Shown here: piece after piece, positions 9,141 to 19,998 of the stretch
How positions within the stretch are numbered: position 1 is the first letter of the stretch
Layout of the letters: each line of letters begins with the position of its first letter
Assembly (NCBI RefSeq): GCF_019357495.1
Contig: NZ_CP079110.1
Span: 1,426,001-1,490,000 of the forward strand
Direction of reading: 5' to 3'
Length of the DNA stretch: 64,000 nt
DNA from: Nosocomiicoccus ampullae
Lineage (GTDB): Bacteria > Bacillota > Bacilli > Staphylococcales > Salinicoccaceae
Program-made: the position numbers and the translations under genes
Notes under the pieces: generated by a model
Database searches by the model: none
The model's input: only the letters and a program-made list of their open reading frames with translations
Told to the model about the DNA's origin: nothing

Positions 9141-12100
9141 TTAGTCCTCTTTACGTCTTCTAGTTCCTGCAAGCATTGAAGTACCAATTAATAGAAGTGC
9201 AGTAGCACTTAATGCAGTACCATTATTAGTTTCACCAGTTTCAGGTAAAGTGTTCTCTTTTACTTCACCATGATCATTAGTTGATTTTGGTGTTTCATTT
9301 TGAACATTCTCACTTACAACTGGTTTACTTGGTTGTACTGGTGTGTCTTCTGGTTCACCCGGTTCATTTGGTGTTTCATCTGAATCTTCTGGTGTATCTT
9401 CTGATTCACCTGGTTCATTTGGTGTTTCATCTGAATCTTCTGGTGTGTCTTCTGATTCACCTGGTTCTTCTGATGTCTCACCTGAATCTTCTGGTGTATC
9501 TTCTGGTTCACCTGGTTCATTTGGTGTTTCATCTGAATCTTCTGGTGTATCTTCTGGTTCACCTGGTTCATTTGGTGTTTCATCTGAATCTTCTGGTGTA
9601 TCTTCTGATTCACCTGGTTCATTTGGTGTTTCATCTGAATCTTCTGGTGTGCCTTCTGGTTCACCCGGTTCATTTGGTGTTTCATCTGAATCTTCTGGTG
9701 TATCTTCAGATCCATTTGTACCACAATTACATGGAATAATTATAGACGTTCCGTCACTAAATTCAATGACTGTATTGTTATTTTCATCTCTGTAATTTCC
9801 TGTTATAAAGATGGACTTACCATCCTTACCTCCAGGTATAACTACAGTAGATCCATCACTGAACTCTAATGTAATATTACCGTCTTTATCTGTTTTTTGG
9901 CTTATAACTGTAATTGATTCACCATCTTGTCCATCTACTCCATCTTTGCCGTCTTTACCATGTCGAATATCGAATTCATTTAGCTTATTACCATTACCAT
10001 CTTTAACAATAATAGTATATCCAAGCTCATTCTTATTCTCATCGTAAATTGTTTCAGTTTCAACAGTTGGTGTACCAACATCTTTTCCATCTCTACCGTT
10101 GTAAATATCATATTCATTAACAATGTTTCCATCGCCATCTCTGATAATGATATGAACACCAGTCACATCGCCATTTTCATCTTTGATTTCATTTGAATCA
10201 ATAGATGGTGTCTTACCATCTTTTCCTTTTAACCATTCAAAGAAATCATCAATTGTTCCTGTATGACCTTGTTCTAGCCATAATTCATAAGCAGATTTAC
10301 CGTCTTTTCCATTAGTTGTTGGAAGTTTTCCAATGTTTATAGTCTTACCATCGTTATACACTAATACGACTTCATTATTAACATTAACAATAACATTTTT
10401 AATCACTGACTCTGAAGGTAGTTGTCCTAATTTTTCTTTACTACCATCTTCACGTTCTACAATAATGTTATTGTTTTGATCAATAAAGATATCATTTACA
10501 TTTGAGTTTGTAATTCCATTATCTTTACCTTCTTTGCCGTCAGCTCCATCTTTTCCGTCTTGGCCATTATAAATAATTCCTCGATCTAACTCTACTTTTG
10601 TTTCTTTATCGCGGAAGATAAATTCTTTTCCAATTTCTTTACCATTAGAATCTAAGACTGGACGTACTTCCACATCAACAGATTGACCATCTTTTCCATC
10701 TTTACCGTCAGCACCATCTTTACCACTGTAGATAATTCCACGGTCTAACTCTGCATTTGTTTCTTTGTCACGGAAGATAAGCTCTTGCCCGATCACTTTA
10801 CCATTAGAATCTAGGACTGGACGTACTTCCACATCGACAGATTGACCATCTTTTCCGTCTTGACCGTCAGCACCATCTTTACCATCTCTGCCATGGTAAA
10901 TTGTAGTTTCATCTAGAACTTTTCCTGATTCATCAGTAAAGATTAATCTCTCTCCAATTACATTACCGTCTTTGTCTTTAACTTCTTTAGTTTCAACATT
11001 TGGAGTCTGTCCGTCTTTACCATCAGCTCCGTCTTCACCGTCAACACCATCTTTACCATCTTGACCGTCTCTAACAAAGATTTCTTCTGTTTCACCAGTC
11101 TCAGGGTTAGTAATGATGAGTGTATATCCTGGATTTTCTGGATCTTCACTTGGTACGACTTCGATATTCGGAGTCTGTCCGTCTTTACCATCAGCTCCAT
11201 CTTTACCATCACGGACTGTATTACGGCTAACTTCGTTGCCTTCTGGGTCTACAACAACAATGTCATACGTGCCGTCATCATTGTTTTCAACACGGACTGT
11301 GTTGCCGTCTTTACCGTCAACACCATCTTTACCGTCTTGGCCGTCTCTAACAAAGATTTCTTCTGTTTCACCAGTCTCAGGGTTAGTAATGACGATTGTA
11401 TATCCTGGGTTTTCTGGATCTTCACTTGGTACGACTTCGATATTTGGAGTCTGTCCGTCTTTACCATCAGCTCCGTCTTCACCGTCAACGCCGTCTTTAC
11501 CGTCTTGGCCATCTCTAACAAAGATTTCTTCTGTTTCACCAGTCTCAGGGTTAGTAATGACGATTGTATATCCTGGATTTTCTGGATCTTCACTTGGTAC
11601 GACTTCGATATTTGGAGTCTGTCCGTCTTTACCATCAGCTCCATCTTTACCATCACGGACTGTATTACGGCTAACTTCGTTGCCTTCTGGGTCTACAACA
11701 ACAATGTCATACGTGCCGTCATCATTGTTTTCAACACGGACTGTGTTGCCGTCTTTACCGTCAACACCATCTTTACCGTCTTGGCCGTCTCTAACAAAGA
11801 TTTCTTCTGTTTCACCAGTCTCAGGGTTAGTAATGACGATTGTATATCCTGGGTTTTCTGGGTCTTCACTTGGTACGACTTCGATATTCGGAGTCTGTCC
11901 GTCTTTACCATCAGCTCCATCTTTACCATCACGGACTGTATTACGGCTAACTTCGTTGCCTTCTGGGTCTACAACAACAATGTCATACGTGCCGTCATCA
12001 TTGTTTTCAACACGGACTGTGTTGCCGTCTTTACCGTCAACACCATCTTTACCGTCTTGGCCGTCTCTAACAAAGATTTCTTCTGTTTCACCAGTCTCAG

Positions 12101-15100
12101 GGTTAGTAATGATGAGTGTATATCCTGGGTTTTCTGGATCTTCACTTGGTACGACTTCGATATTTGGAGTCTGTCCGTCTTTACCATCAGCTCCGTCTTC
12201 ACCGTCAACGCCGTCTTTACCGTCTTGGCCATCTCTAACAAAGATTTCTTCTGTTTCACCAGTCTCAGGGTTAGTAATGATGAGTGTATATCCTGGGTTT
12301 TCTGGATCTTCACTTGGTACGACTTCGATATTCGGAGTCTGTCCGTCTTTACCGTCAACGCCGTCTTTACCATCTTGACCGTCTCTAACAAAGATTTCTT
12401 CTGTTTCACCAGTCTCAGGGTTAGTAATGACGATTGTATATCCTGGATTTTCTGGATCTTCACTTGGTACGACTTCGATATTTGGAGTCTGTCCGTCTTT
12501 ACCATCAGCTCCATCTTTACCATCACGGACTGTATTACGGCTAACTTCGTTGCCTTCTGGGTCTACAACAACAATGTCATACGTGCCGTCATCATTGTTT
12601 TCAACACGGACTGTGTTGCCGTCTTTACCGTCAACACCATCTTTACCGTCTTGGCCGTCTCTAACAAAGATTTCTTCTGTTTCACCAGTCTCAGGGTTAG
12701 TAATGACGATTGTATATCCTGGATTTTCTGGATCTTCACTTGGTACGACTTCGATATTTGGAGTCTGTCCGTCTTTACCATCAGCTCCATCTTTACCATC
12801 ACGGACTGTATTACGGCTAACTTCGTTGCCTTCTGGGTCTACAACAACAATGTCATACGTGCCGTCATCATTGTTTTCAACACGGACTGTGTTGCCGTCT
12901 TTACCGTCAACACCATCTTTACCGTCTTGGCCGTCTCTAACAAAGATTTCTTCTGTTTCACCAGTCTCAGGGTTAGTAATGACGATTGTATATCCTGGGT
13001 TTTCTGGGTCTTCACTTGGTACAACTTCGATATTTGGAGTCTGTCCGTCTTTACCATCAGCTCCGTCTTCACCGTCAACGCCGTCTTTACCGTCTTGGCC
13101 ATCTCTAACAAAGATTTCTTCTGTTTCACCAGTCTCAGGGTTAGTAATGATGAGTGTATATCCTGGATTTTCTGGATCTTCACTTGGTACGACTTCGATA
13201 TTTGGAGTCTGTCCGTCTTTACCATCAGCTCCATCTTTACCATCACGGACTGTATTACGGCTAACTTCGTTGCCTTCTGGGTCTACAACAACAATGTCAT
13301 ACGTGCCGTCATCATTGTTTTCAACACGGACTGTGTTGCCGTCTTTACCGTCAACGCCGTCTTTACCATCTTGACCGTCTTTAACTTCACCTGACGCAAT
13401 TGGATCTTGACTTGTATCTGGTTGACCAGTCTTAGGATCTACTGGATAGAACTTGATTGTTGTTGTTCCATCTTCTCCTTTTTCTACTACTGGAGCATAT
13501 GTTTGACCGTCTTTTCCGTCTTCACCGTCAACACCGTCTTTACCATCTTGACCGTCTTTAACTGTTGTTTCTGTTGTTGATCCATCTGGGTTTGTCACAA
13601 CAATTGTATGTGTTCCGTCTTCGTTGTCTCTAACTTCTACTTCTGGTGACTTACCATCTTGACCGTCTTTAACTGTTGTTTCTGTTGTTGATCCATCTGG
13701 GTTTGTCACAACAATTGTATGTGTTCCGTCTTCGTTGTCTCTAACTTCTACTTCTGGTGACTTACCATCTTGGCCGTCTTTAACTGTTGTTTCTGTTGTT
13801 GATCCATCTGGGTTTGTCACAACAATTGTATGTGTTCCGTCTTCGTTGTCTCTAACTTCTACTTCTGGTGACTTACCATCTTGGCCGTCTTTAACTTCAC
13901 CTGTTGCGATTGGGTCTTGACTTGTATCTGGTTCACCAGTCTTAGGATCTACTGGATAGAACTTGATTGTTGTTGTTCCATCTTCTCCTTTTTCTACTAC
14001 TGGAGCATATGTCTGACCGTCTTCACCATCAGCTCCGTCTTCACCGTCAACGCCGTCTTTACCATCTTGACCGTCTTTAACTTCACCTGACGCAATTGGA
14101 TCTTGACTTGTATCTGGTTGACCAGTCTTAGGATCTACTGGATAGAACTTGATTGTTGTTGTTCCATCTTCTCCTTTTTCTACTACTGGAGCATATGTTT
14201 GACCGTCTTTTCCGTCTTCACCGTCAACACCGTCTTTACCATCTTGACCGTCTTTAACTTCGCCTGTTGCGATTGGGGCTTGACTTGTATCTGGTTCACC
14301 AGTCTTAGGATCTACTGGATAGAACTTGATTGTTGTTGTTCCATCTTCTCCTTTTTCTACTACTGGAGCATATGTTTGACCGTCTTTTCCGTCTTCACCG
14401 TCAACACCGTCTTTACCATCTTGACCGTCTTTAACTTCGCCTGTTGCGATTGGGGCTTGACTTGTATCTGGTTCACCAGTCTTAGGATCTACTGGATAGA
14501 ACTTGATTGTTGTTGTTCCATCTTCTCCTTTTTCTACTACTGGAGCATATGTTTGACCGTCTTTTCCGTCTTCACCGTCAACACCGTCTTTACCATCTTG
14601 ACCGTCTTTAACTTCGCCTGTTGCGATTGGGGCTTGACTTGTATCTGGTTCACCAGTCTTAGGATCTACTGGATAGAACTTGATTGTTGTTGTTCCATCT
14701 TCTCCTTTTTCTACTACTGGAGCATATGTTTGACCGTCTTTTCCGTCTTCACCGTCAACGCCGTCTTTACCATCTTGACCGTCTTTAACTTCGCCTGTTG
14801 CGATTGGGGCTTGACTTGTATCTGGTTCACCAGTCTTAGGATCTACTGGATAGAACTTGATTGTTGTTGTTCCATCTTCTCCTTTTTCTACTACTGGAGC
14901 ATATGTTTGACCGTCTTTACCATCAGCTCCGTCTTTACCGTCAGGAATAAATTCTGTTTTTTCAGTTCCATCAATCTGATTACCTTTTGAGTCTGTTTCC
15001 CATACCGTAACATATACTCCGGTACGACCATCTTTAGTTCCTCTTTCTTGAGTAATAACTGAAGAGTTACCATCTTTTCCATCTTTAATAATTGCTTTTT

Positions 15101-17429
15101 GCGGTTCATCTTCACCCGGATTTTTAATAAAGATAGTTTTTGTGCCATCTCCGTTATCTATAACTTCTACCTCTGGTGACTCACCATCTTCACCTTTATC
15201 GCCTTTTTCACCCTTAGCTCCATCTGGGACAAAGAATTTATCAATTTCTTCATTAGTCTCTGAATTTCTAATTGTAATCCAGCTACCATCTTTTCCTTCA
15301 TCATTCTTACCTCTGACTACATCGGTTTTAATAGATGGTGTTCGTCCATCTCGAGGTACAATAGTTTTACCTGGTTGACTTGTTTTACCATCAACTGTCG
15401 CAGTAGCTGTGATAGTTTCACCTTGTTTTAAAGTATAGTCAGGTAATGTAGTACTGAATCTACCAGAATCATCAGATTTTGTTGTATAAGTTTTACCACC
15501 AACATTAATTTGTATATCTGCATTAGGTACTGACTCACCAGTAATAGTATTTTCTCCAGAAAGTTTTGGATCTACAATTGGTGGTTTAGGTGCTTCATCT
15601 TCACTATCTAAGTTACCGATACCTAATTCTACTAATTTATTAGTAGGTGCTTCATTATATGTTTCTTTTATTAGTTTTCCTACATCTTCTCCATCGTAAC
15701 TTACAATAGTATAGATTGTTCCACGTTTACCATTTTTACCTTCTCTAATAGTTCTTTGTTCACCCATAGGTAAATCTTTAGATACTCTATACTCAATTTG
15801 ATATGGTATTTCGTCAACATCTGATATATCATCTCTAAATTCAAATTCTTTTTCTGGGTTACTTGATACTTTAATATAGTGTTGATCTCTAAAGTAGTTA
15901 TCAAAAGTGTCTGGTCTAACTGCTGTACCAGCCACATCTTGAGAATACATTCCGATATTTCCATAGAAACCTAAATCTCCGTTCCAATCTGTTACTGGAA
16001 CACTAAATCTATATTCTATATGACCATCGTTTTTTACTGGAAATTTAGTTATTTCTATAAATGTATTTGACGCATAGCCTGGAGGATAGCCAGGTTTTCC
16101 TCCAATAGACATATTGTGATTAGAAACAATTGGATTTTTTGTCCCTGTTATAGTCGACTGGCCTTTAATTACTGAAGGCACTTTATAAGCACTACCAAAA
16201 TTTAACCCCCCAACTACAGCACGGTGGGCACTTTCTGTAGCATTTTTATCAACTTTCCATTTGACTGTAAAATCCATATTATTTGTCGAATGATTTGGTA
16301 CTGCTTCAACAGTGTAATAGGCTGGATATTGATTTAAAGCAGTAGATCCTTCTCCATTAATTGTAACACCTGTATTTGGATCTATTTTTTTAAGGTTAAA
16401 TTGTTCTCCTATTTGCTCTAATGAATCATAAATTTGATTTGGATTTTCTCTTACAGCAAAAGAAGTAAATGCATTTTTTTGCTGACTCGCATATTCTAAG
16501 CCTGCATAAATAACAGAATTATATAAGTCATTTGCTGAAATAGTATTGTAATCAACATCTAGATTATTCATAATACCTTCAACATCTTCGCTTTCATAAA
16601 TTTCTGAAAGCATTGTTTCTACCATTTCTTTACGATTGGTTGTTGCATTATATTTATCTATAAATTCTTGAGGTGCTGCTGATTTTTCTCTTTCATCTTT
16701 GTCATTATTATATAGAGCAACTTTTACATCTTCTTTAGATTTTACAATTTCTTCTTGTTCTTCTAATGATTTATCTTTAGATACTTCTTTTTTAGGAAGT
16801 GCTTCTAATTCTTCTTGAGGTGATTCTTGTGTTTCATCAGATTCTTGTTGTGAGTTTTCATTTTGTTTTTCTTCAACTGGCTCTTTTGGAGTTTCTCTTT
16901 GGGGTTGTTCTTTTGTTTGATCATCTTCTACTTTAACTTCTGGATTTTGATTTTCCTCTGTTTCAAGTGGCTGTTGTTCTGGAGTGTTATTTTCATTTGA
17001 CTTTTCTGAAGTTTCTTTTTGAGGCTGCTCTTCTACTTGTTCAGCTTCTACTGAATCTTCTGAGGTTTCGACTTCTTCTGTTTCAAATTTTTGTTCTTCT
17101 GGAGTTGATTGTTCTGTTAGAGATTGATCGTTCTCTTCAGTTTCTTGTTTTGATGTCTCTTCAAAATTATCCACTGAATCATTTACTATATCTTTTTGTG
17201 TTTCTTCAGTGCTATCTGGTGTTGTTTCAAGAGTTTCTTGATCGGCATTGGTTGTAACTTCTAAGTTGTTCTCTTCATCTGTTTTTGCACTTTCAATTTG
17301 TTCACTTGCTTCTACATCCTGACCTAAAAATAGTAATGAACCAATCAGGATAGATGCGGTTCCAACTGTAAATCTTCTAATCGAATATTTGTTTAATCGA
17401 TTAGGAATAAAATCGTACTTTTTTCCCAT
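9141..17429 (-). CDS. Giant YSIRK/LPXTG wall-anchored protein with collagen-like spacers
   Basis: 2762 residues, exported and sortase-anchored. Residues 1-42 are a YSIRK-type signal peptide ([17 protein letters not shown]). An acidic Glu/Gln/Ser/Thr-rich stretch runs to about 245. A non-repetitive region (about 250-640) is the likely ligand-binding head, but I do not recognise it. A bacterial Ig-like module follows (about 645-720, [13 protein letters not shown]). From about 755 to 2400 the protein is built from four repeat types separated by Gly-X-Asp collagen-like segments ([13 protein letters not shown]). Seven 16-residue [14 protein letters not shown] units span the wall. LPETG at about 2727, a hydrophobic helix and RRRKED end it. 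AAGGAGAGG precedes the ATG. It sits between folP and cysK, adjacent genes in S. aureus. It is probably an adhesin or biofilm protein. Confidence 0.93.
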   Translation of the reverse strand: MGKKYDFIPNRLNKYSIRRFTVGTASILIGSLLFLGQDVEASEQIESAKTDEENNLEVTTNADQETLETTPDSTEETQKDIVNDSVDNFEETSKQETEENDQSLTEQSTPEEQKFETEEVETSEDSVEAEQVEEQPQKETSEKSNENNTPEQQPLETEENQNPEVKVEDDQTKEQPQRETPKEPVEEKQNENSQQESDETQESPQEELEALPKKEVSKDKSLEEQEEIVKSKEDVKVALYNNDKDEREKSAAPQEFIDKYNATTNRKEMVETMLSEIYESEDVEGIMNNLDVDYNTISANDLYNSVIYAGLEYASQQKNAFTSFAVRENPNQIYDSLEQIGEQFNLKKIDPNTGVTINGEGSTALNQYPAYYTVEAVPNHSTNNMDFTVKWKVDKNATESAHRAVVGGLNFGSAYKVPSVIKGQSTITGTKNPIVSNHNMSIGGKPGYPPGYASNTFIEITKFPVKNDGHIEYRFSVPVTDWNGDLGFYGNIGMYSQDVAGTAVRPDTFDNYFRDQHYIKVSSNPEKEFEFRDDISDVDEIPYQIEYRVSKDLPMGEQRTIREGKNGKRGTIYTIVSYDGEDVGKLIKETYNEAPTNKLVELGIGNLDSEDEAPKPPIVDPKLSGENTITGESVPNADIQINVGGKTYTTKSDDSGRFSTTLPDYTLKQGETITATATVDGKTSQPGKTIVPRDGRTPSIKTDVVRGKNDEGKDGSWITIRNSETNEEIDKFFVPDGAKGEKGDKGEDGESPEVEVIDNGDGTKTIFIKNPGEDEPQKAIIKDGKDGNSSVITQERGTKDGRTGVYVTVWETDSKGNQIDGTEKTEFIPDGKDGADGKDGQTYAPVVEKGEDGTTTIKFYPVDPKTGEPDTSQAPIATGEVKDGQDGKDGVDGEDGKDGQTYAPVVEKGEDGTTTIKFYPVDPKTGEPDTSQAPIATGEVKDGQDGKDGVDGEDGKDGQTYAPVVEKGEDGTTTIKFYPVDPKTGEPDTSQAPIATGEVKDGQDGKDGVDGEDGKDGQTYAPVVEKGEDGTTTIKFYPVDPKTGEPDTSQAPIATGEVKDGQDGKDGVDGEDGKDGQTYAPVVEKGEDGTTTIKFYPVDPKTGQPDTSQDPIASGEVKDGQDGKDGVDGEDGADGEDGQTYAPVVEKGEDGTTTIKFYPVDPKTGEPDTSQDPIATGEVKDGQDGKSPEVEVRDNEDGTHTIVVTNPDGSTTETTVKDGQDGKSPEVEVRDNEDGTHTIVVTNPDGSTTETTVKDGQDGKSPEVEVRDNEDGTHTIVVTNPDGSTTETTVKDGQDGKDGVDGEDGKDGQTYAPVVEKGEDGTTTIKFYPVDPKTGQPDTSQDPIASGEVKDGQDGKDGVDGKDGNTVRVENNDDGTYDIVVVDPEGNEVSRNTVRDGKDGADGKDGQTPNIEVVPSEDPENPGYTLIITNPETGETEEIFVRDGQDGKDGVDGEDGADGKDGQTPNIEVVPSEDPENPGYTIVITNPETGETEEIFVRDGQDGKDGVDGKDGNTVRVENNDDGTYDIVVVDPEGNEVSRNTVRDGKDGADGKDGQTPNIEVVPSEDPENPGYTIVITNPETGETEEIFVRDGQDGKDGVDGKDGNTVRVENNDDGTYDIVVVDPEGNEVSRNTVRDGKDGADGKDGQTPNIEVVPSEDPENPGYTIVITNPETGETEEIFVRDGQDGKDGVDGKDGQTPNIEVVPSEDPENPGYTLIITNPETGETEEIFVRDGQDGKDGVDGEDGADGKDGQTPNIEVVPSEDPENPGYTLIITNPETGETEEIFVRDGQDGKDGVDGKDGNTVRVENNDDGTYDIVVVDPEGNEVSRNTVRDGKDGADGKDGQTPNIEVVPSEDPENPGYTIVITNPETGETEEIFVRDGQDGKDGVDGKDGNTVRVENNDDGTYDIVVVDPEGNEVSRNTVRDGKDGADGKDGQTPNIEVVPSEDPENPGYTIVITNPETGETEEIFVRDGQDGKDGVDGEDGADGKDGQTPNIEVVPSEDPENPGYTIVITNPETGETEEIFVRDGQDGKDGVDGKDGNTVRVENNDDGTYDIVVVDPEGNEVSRNTVRDGKDGADGKDGQTPNIEVVPSEDPENPGYTLIITNPETGETEEIFVRDGQDGKDGVDGEDGADGKDGQTPNVETKEVKDKDGNVIGERLIFTDESGKVLDETTIYHGRDGKDGADGQDGKDGQSVDVEVRPVLDSNGKVIGQELIFRDKETNAELDRGIIYSGKDGADGKDGKDGQSVDVEVRPVLDSNGKEIGKEFIFRDKETKVELDRGIIYNGQDGKDGADGKEGKDNGITNSNVNDIFIDQNNNIIVEREDGSKEKLGQLPSESVIKNVIVNVNNEVVLVYNDGKTINIGKLPTTNGKDGKSAYELWLEQGHTGTIDDFFEWLKGKDGKTPSIDSNEIKDENGDVTGVHIIIRDGDGNIVNEYDIYNGRDGKDVGTPTVETETIYDENKNELGYTIIVKDGNGNKLNEFDIRHGKDGKDGVDGQDGESITVISQKTDKDGNITLEFSDGSTVVIPGGKDGKSIFITGNYRDENNNTVIEFSDGTSIIIPCNCGTNGSEDTPEDSDETPNEPGEPEGTPEDSDETPNEPGESEDTPEDSDETPNEPGEPEDTPEDSDETPNEPGEPEDTPEDSGETSEEPGESEDTPEDSDETPNEPGESEDTPEDSDETPNEPGEPEDTPVQPSKPVVSENVQNETPKSTNDHGEVKENTLPETGETNNGTALSATALLLIGTSMLAGTRRRKED
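9343..9714. repeat. 48-bp tandem repeats (wall-spanning region)
   Basis: Seven tandem copies of a 48-bp unit inside the surface gene encode variants of [14 protein letters not shown] plus two residues. Copies differ at few positions (PE/SE, one GETSEE variant), so copy number is likely to vary between strains. Confidence 0.9.
11010..13337. repeat. Surface protein repeats B (150/168 bp) and N (126 bp)
   Basis: Ten B units (start [19 protein letters not shown], 50 or 56 residues) are interleaved with six N units (start [17 protein letters not shown], 42 residues), giving a 276-bp B+N super-unit. The order is N-B-B-N-B-N-B-B-B-N-B-N-B-B-N-B. B copies differ mainly by TIV or TLI at one site, and DNA identity between copies is very high, which points to recent duplication or homogenisation. 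Confidence 0.9.
13539..13871. repeat. Surface protein repeat C, three 111-bp copies
   Basis: Three adjacent, nearly identical 111-bp units encode 37 residues beginning [18 protein letters not shown] and ending KDGQDGK. They lie between two type-A units. Confidence 0.9.
14202..14909. repeat. Surface protein repeat A, four identical 177-bp copies
   Basis: Four consecutive 59-residue units beginning [19 protein letters not shown] and ending [10 protein letters not shown] are identical in protein and almost so in DNA. Three more type-A units with small changes ([12 protein letters not shown]) lie between about 13380 and 14201, making seven in total. Confidence 0.9.
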
Positions 17430-17487
17430 TAAAACCTCTCCTTAATGTTTTAAATTCTGTACTTCAAATTAATTATTTTTAAACTTT

Positions 17488-17537
17488 ATTGTATTTGCTA
17501 ATCTTGCTGTCTACAATATCTTGACATCCTAGATATT
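17488..17537 (-). promoter_or_regulatory. Promoter region of the surface protein gene with inverted repeat
   Basis: The minus strand has TTGTAG (17511-17516), 17 bp, then TACAAT (17488-17493), about 60 bases before the start. An inverted repeat, AATATCT (17515-17521) with AGATATT (17531-17537), overlaps the -35 edge and may be an operator. The regulator is unknown. Confidence 0.45.
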
Positions 17538-17650
17538 ACCCTTAGTGTACAATATCGTTTACTTTTAGTAAATATTTTAAACTTTAAAGCGTTTACATTA
17601 TTTAAATAGCAGAAATCTCGATTTATATAATATCTGATAATATACGTAAA

Positions 17651-17686
17651 AAAACCTTTTAGAGTAATATGACTCTAAAAGGTTTT
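17651..17686 (-). terminator. Terminator after cysK
   Basis: 15-bp perfect stem AAAACCTTTTAGAGT/ACTCTAAAAGGTTTT with a 6-base loop, just downstream of the cysK stop. Confidence 0.88.
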
Positions 17687-17690
17687 ATTA

Positions 17691-18626
17691 TTATTCAAAA
17701 TTAAATAATGGTGTTGATAGATATCTTTCACCGTTTGATGGTAATACAGTAACGACTGTTTTTCCTTTACCTAATTTCTTCGCTTCTTCTAATGCTGCAT
17801 ATACTGCTGCACCTGAAGAAATACCACCAAGGATTCCTTCTTCTTTAGCAAGTTTTCTTGCGTATTCGAATGCTGTTTCATTTTCTACTTTTACAACTCC
17901 ATCGTATACTTCAGTGTCTAACGTGTCTGGTACAAATCCTGCACCAAGTCCTTGTAGTTTATGTGGTCCTGATTCTCCACCTGAAAGTACTGGTGAGTCT
18001 GATGGTTCTAGTGCGTATACTTTTGTGTTTGGATTGTTTTCTTTTAGCACATGTCCAACACCTGTTACTGTACCACCTGTACCAACACCTGCAATGAATG
18101 CATCGATCGTGAATCCAGCACTTTTTGCTTGTTCTACAAGTTCTGGACCTGTAGTGTTTTCGTGAATTTTAGGGTTCGCAGGGTTTTCGAATTGTTGCGG
18201 CATGAAGTAACCATCTTTTTCAGCAAGCTCATTCGCTTTTTTAATTGCACCTTTCATACCATCTGCACCTGGTGTTAAGACAAGTTCTGCACCGTATGCT
18301 TTTAATAAGTTACGGCGTTCTTTACTCATCGTGTCAGGCATAACTAAAACTGCTTTATATCCTTTACTAGCTGCAACCATCGCAAGACCAATACCAGTGT
18401 TACCACTTGTTGGTTCTACGATTGTTGTATCTTTCGTTAATTTACCTGCTTCTTCTGCAGCTTCAATCATCGCAAGAGCGATACGATCTTTAACAGAAGA
18501 GCCTGGGTTCATGAATTCTAATTTCACATAAACATCAGCCATATTATCATCTGTTAATCTGTTTAATTTGACGAGTGGTGTATGACCAATCGCTTCATTA
18601 ATATTGTTAAATACTTTGTTAGACAT
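17691..18626 (-). CDS. cysK: Cysteine synthase (O-acetylserine sulfhydrylase)
   Basis: PLP enzyme that makes cysteine from O-acetylserine and sulfide. 311 residues with the PLP lysine in [13 protein letters not shown], the substrate loop [14 protein letters not shown] and the PLP phosphate loop [12 protein letters not shown]. The ATG at 18626 (MSNKVFNNI) follows GGGAGGA; the frame extends five codons upstream through that RBS. It lies downstream of hslO as in Staphylococcus, but its own terminator and the hslO terminator make it a separate unit. A palindrome at 18650-18666 upstream may be the site of a sulfur regulator such as CymR. Confidence 0.95.
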   Translation of the reverse strand: MSNKVFNNINEAIGHTPLVKLNRLTDDNMADVYVKLEFMNPGSSVKDRIALAMIEAAEEAGKLTKDTTIVEPTSGNTGIGLAMVAASKGYKAVLVMPDTMSKERRNLLKAYGAELVLTPGADGMKGAIKKANELAEKDGYFMPQQFENPANPKIHENTTGPELVEQAKSAGFTIDAFIAGVGTGGTVTGVGHVLKENNPNTKVYALEPSDSPVLSGGESGPHKLQGLGAGFVPDTLDTEVYDGVVKVENETAFEYARKLAKEEGILGGISSGAAVYAALEEAKKLGKGKTVVTVLPSNGERYLSTPLFNFE

Positions 18627-18649
18627 CTTTTGTCCTCCCAATTTAATAT

Positions 18650-18666
18650 CATAGTAACTAACTATG
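18650..18666. promoter_or_regulatory. Palindrome upstream of cysK, candidate operator
   Basis: CATAGT-AACTA-ACTATG, a perfect 6+5+6 inverted repeat 24 bases before the cysK start. Position suits a repressor site; CymR controls cysK in Bacillus and Staphylococcus. I cannot confirm a match to its consensus. Confidence 0.4.
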
Positions 18667-18801
18667 AATATATCATTGTTTGAGTTTCTTTACAATGATG
18701 TTGTTTATATTGTTTTCCCTAAAAGAAGTTTTTTAATCATAGAATTTATAGAAAATCATAGACGAAGTATGATTTTTATCTTCAATGTCCTAAAAAACAA
18801 A

Positions 18802-18836
18802 AAGCTTCCGAACTTTAGTCTATAGTTCAGAAGCTT
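18802..18836 (-). terminator. Terminator downstream of hslO
   Basis: 13-bp stem AAGCTTCCGAACT/AGTTCAGAAGCTT with one mismatch. On the minus strand it is followed by TTTGTTTTTT. It lies about 250 bases after the hslO stop, so the repeat array in between would be transcribed as a 3' UTR. Confidence 0.85.
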
Positions 18837-19048
18837 ACTTTACTATTTAACATTTTTTCTTAAAAACTGTTAATTATATCGATTTATTTTACATTTTTTG
18901 ACGAACTCGATTGCATTTTGTCAAATAAATCTTTTTATTTAACACTTTCCGTCCTCAGCGCACACTTTTCGTTAATTAAATCTTTTTATCTTACAAAACT
19001 AAGATAATTGCATAAGTTTTTGTTAATTAAACGATACAACTGCCTGAC
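18825..19048. repeat. Phased palindromic repeat array, locus 1
   Basis: Three 30-bp imperfect palindromes start at 18866, 18917 and 18968, and a left half-unit starts at 19019. The step is exactly 51 bp each time. A right half-unit ends at 18854, one 41-bp step before the first. The consensus left arm is TTTGTTAATTAAATC and the right arm is a near-inverse, TTTATTTAACAAA. The 21-bp spacers are mostly different, but some share a core like GATTGC or AATTGC. It fills the gap between hslO and its terminator. No open frame spans it. I know of no described family. Confidence 0.8.
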
Positions 19049-19083
19049 CCCGCAATAATCACGTGGGAATTTCCAGGACGGCA

Positions 19084-19950
19084 CTAGTTTAATAACTCTT
19101 CGAGTTCTTCTTTTTCAATCCAAATTGTATTTCGGCAGAAGTTACACACTGCTTCTGCGCCTCCGTCTTCTTCAATCATTTGTTTGATTTCACTTTGATC
19201 AATTGATGAGATTGCGTTTAAGAATCTTTCTTTACTGCACGTACATTCAAATTCTACTGGCATTTCGTCTAACTTTCTCCAGTCTTCGCCAAGTACTTCA
19301 TTGACAATTTGTTCTGGTGATAAGTCGTCGTCAATCATTTGAGAGATTGGACGCATGTCGCCAGCGACTTGTTCAAGTTTTGTGATTGTCTCCTCACTTG
19401 CTGACGGTAGAACTTGGATGATTAAACCACCTGCTGCTTTGATTGTATTGTCTGGATTAACAAGTACACCAAGAGCAACAATCGATGGGACTTGTTCTGA
19501 GTGGTAGAAGTAGTATGAGAAGTCTTCTCCGAGTTCTCCTGAAATAATTTCTACAGATCCAACGAAGTTGTCTTTTAGTCCGATATCTTTTGCCACTCTT
19601 AAGTAACCATTTGTTCCGACTGCACGTCTTACATCTAGTTTCCCATGTTCGTTTAAGTCAAAGTGAACGTCAGGGTGTTGAACGTATCCACGGACGTGTC
19701 CTTTTGAGTCAGCGTCTGTGACGATGGCACCAATCGGTCCACCACCTTCGACTGTAACTGTTACTTTATCGTCACCTTTTAACATTGCACCGAGTACAAC
19801 TGTTGCAGTCATTGTACGTCCTAAAGCTGCAGCAGCTGTTGGATATGCACCATGTCTAGTCACTGCTTCATTTACTGTTTCCGTCGTGTCTAATGCAAAA
19901 ATTCTAACTTCATCATTTAAGCCTAAGCCACGAATTAATTTGTCTGTCAT
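19084..19950 (-). CDS. hslO: Hsp33 redox-regulated chaperonin
   Basis: Holdase chaperone activated by oxidation, when a C-terminal zinc site releases its metal and the domain unfolds. 288 residues: an N-terminal substrate-binding domain and a C-terminal redox switch with CTCS (about residues 236-238) and CNFC (about 269-272), the four zinc cysteines. The N-terminus reads MTDKLIRGLGLNDEVRIFA. It lies 48 bases downstream of ftsH, separated by a terminator at 19970-19993, so it may be read by partial read-through or its own promoter. Its 3' region carries the unusual phased palindrome array. Confidence 0.95.
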   Translation of the reverse strand: MTDKLIRGLGLNDEVRIFALDTTETVNEAVTRHGAYPTAAAALGRTMTATVVLGAMLKGDDKVTVTVEGGGPIGAIVTDADSKGHVRGYVQHPDVHFDLNEHGKLDVRRAVGTNGYLRVAKDIGLKDNFVGSVEIISGELGEDFSYYFYHSEQVPSIVALGVLVNPDNTIKAAGGLIIQVLPSASEETITKLEQVAGDMRPISQMIDDDLSPEQIVNEVLGEDWRKLDEMPVEFECTCSKERFLNAISSIDQSEIKQMIEEDGGAEAVCNFCRNTIWIEKEELEELLN

Positions 19951-19969
19951 ATTATTTCCTCCATAATAA

Positions 19970-19993
19970 AAGTCGCCTAACTCGAGGCGACTT
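19970..19993 (-). terminator. Terminator between ftsH and hslO
   Basis: AAGTCGCC/GGCGACTT stem (19970-19977 with 19986-19993), 8-base loop, with T residues on the minus strand. Confidence 0.75.
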
Positions 19994-19998
19994 TTTTG

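Noticed and set aside
9281-9795. Open frames of 136-152 codons on both strands over the 48-bp repeats
   Set aside because: Shadow frames of the [14 protein letters not shown] repeats, lacking RBS and with simple repetitive composition.
11061-13394. 777-codon open frame opposite the surface protein repeats, and similar long frames at 11113-12378 and 12427-13374
   Set aside because: They are mirror frames of the B/N repeats. Repeated codon patterns keep the opposite strand open; there is no RBS and the composition (repeated [10 protein letters not shown] or SPVSGLV) is artificial.
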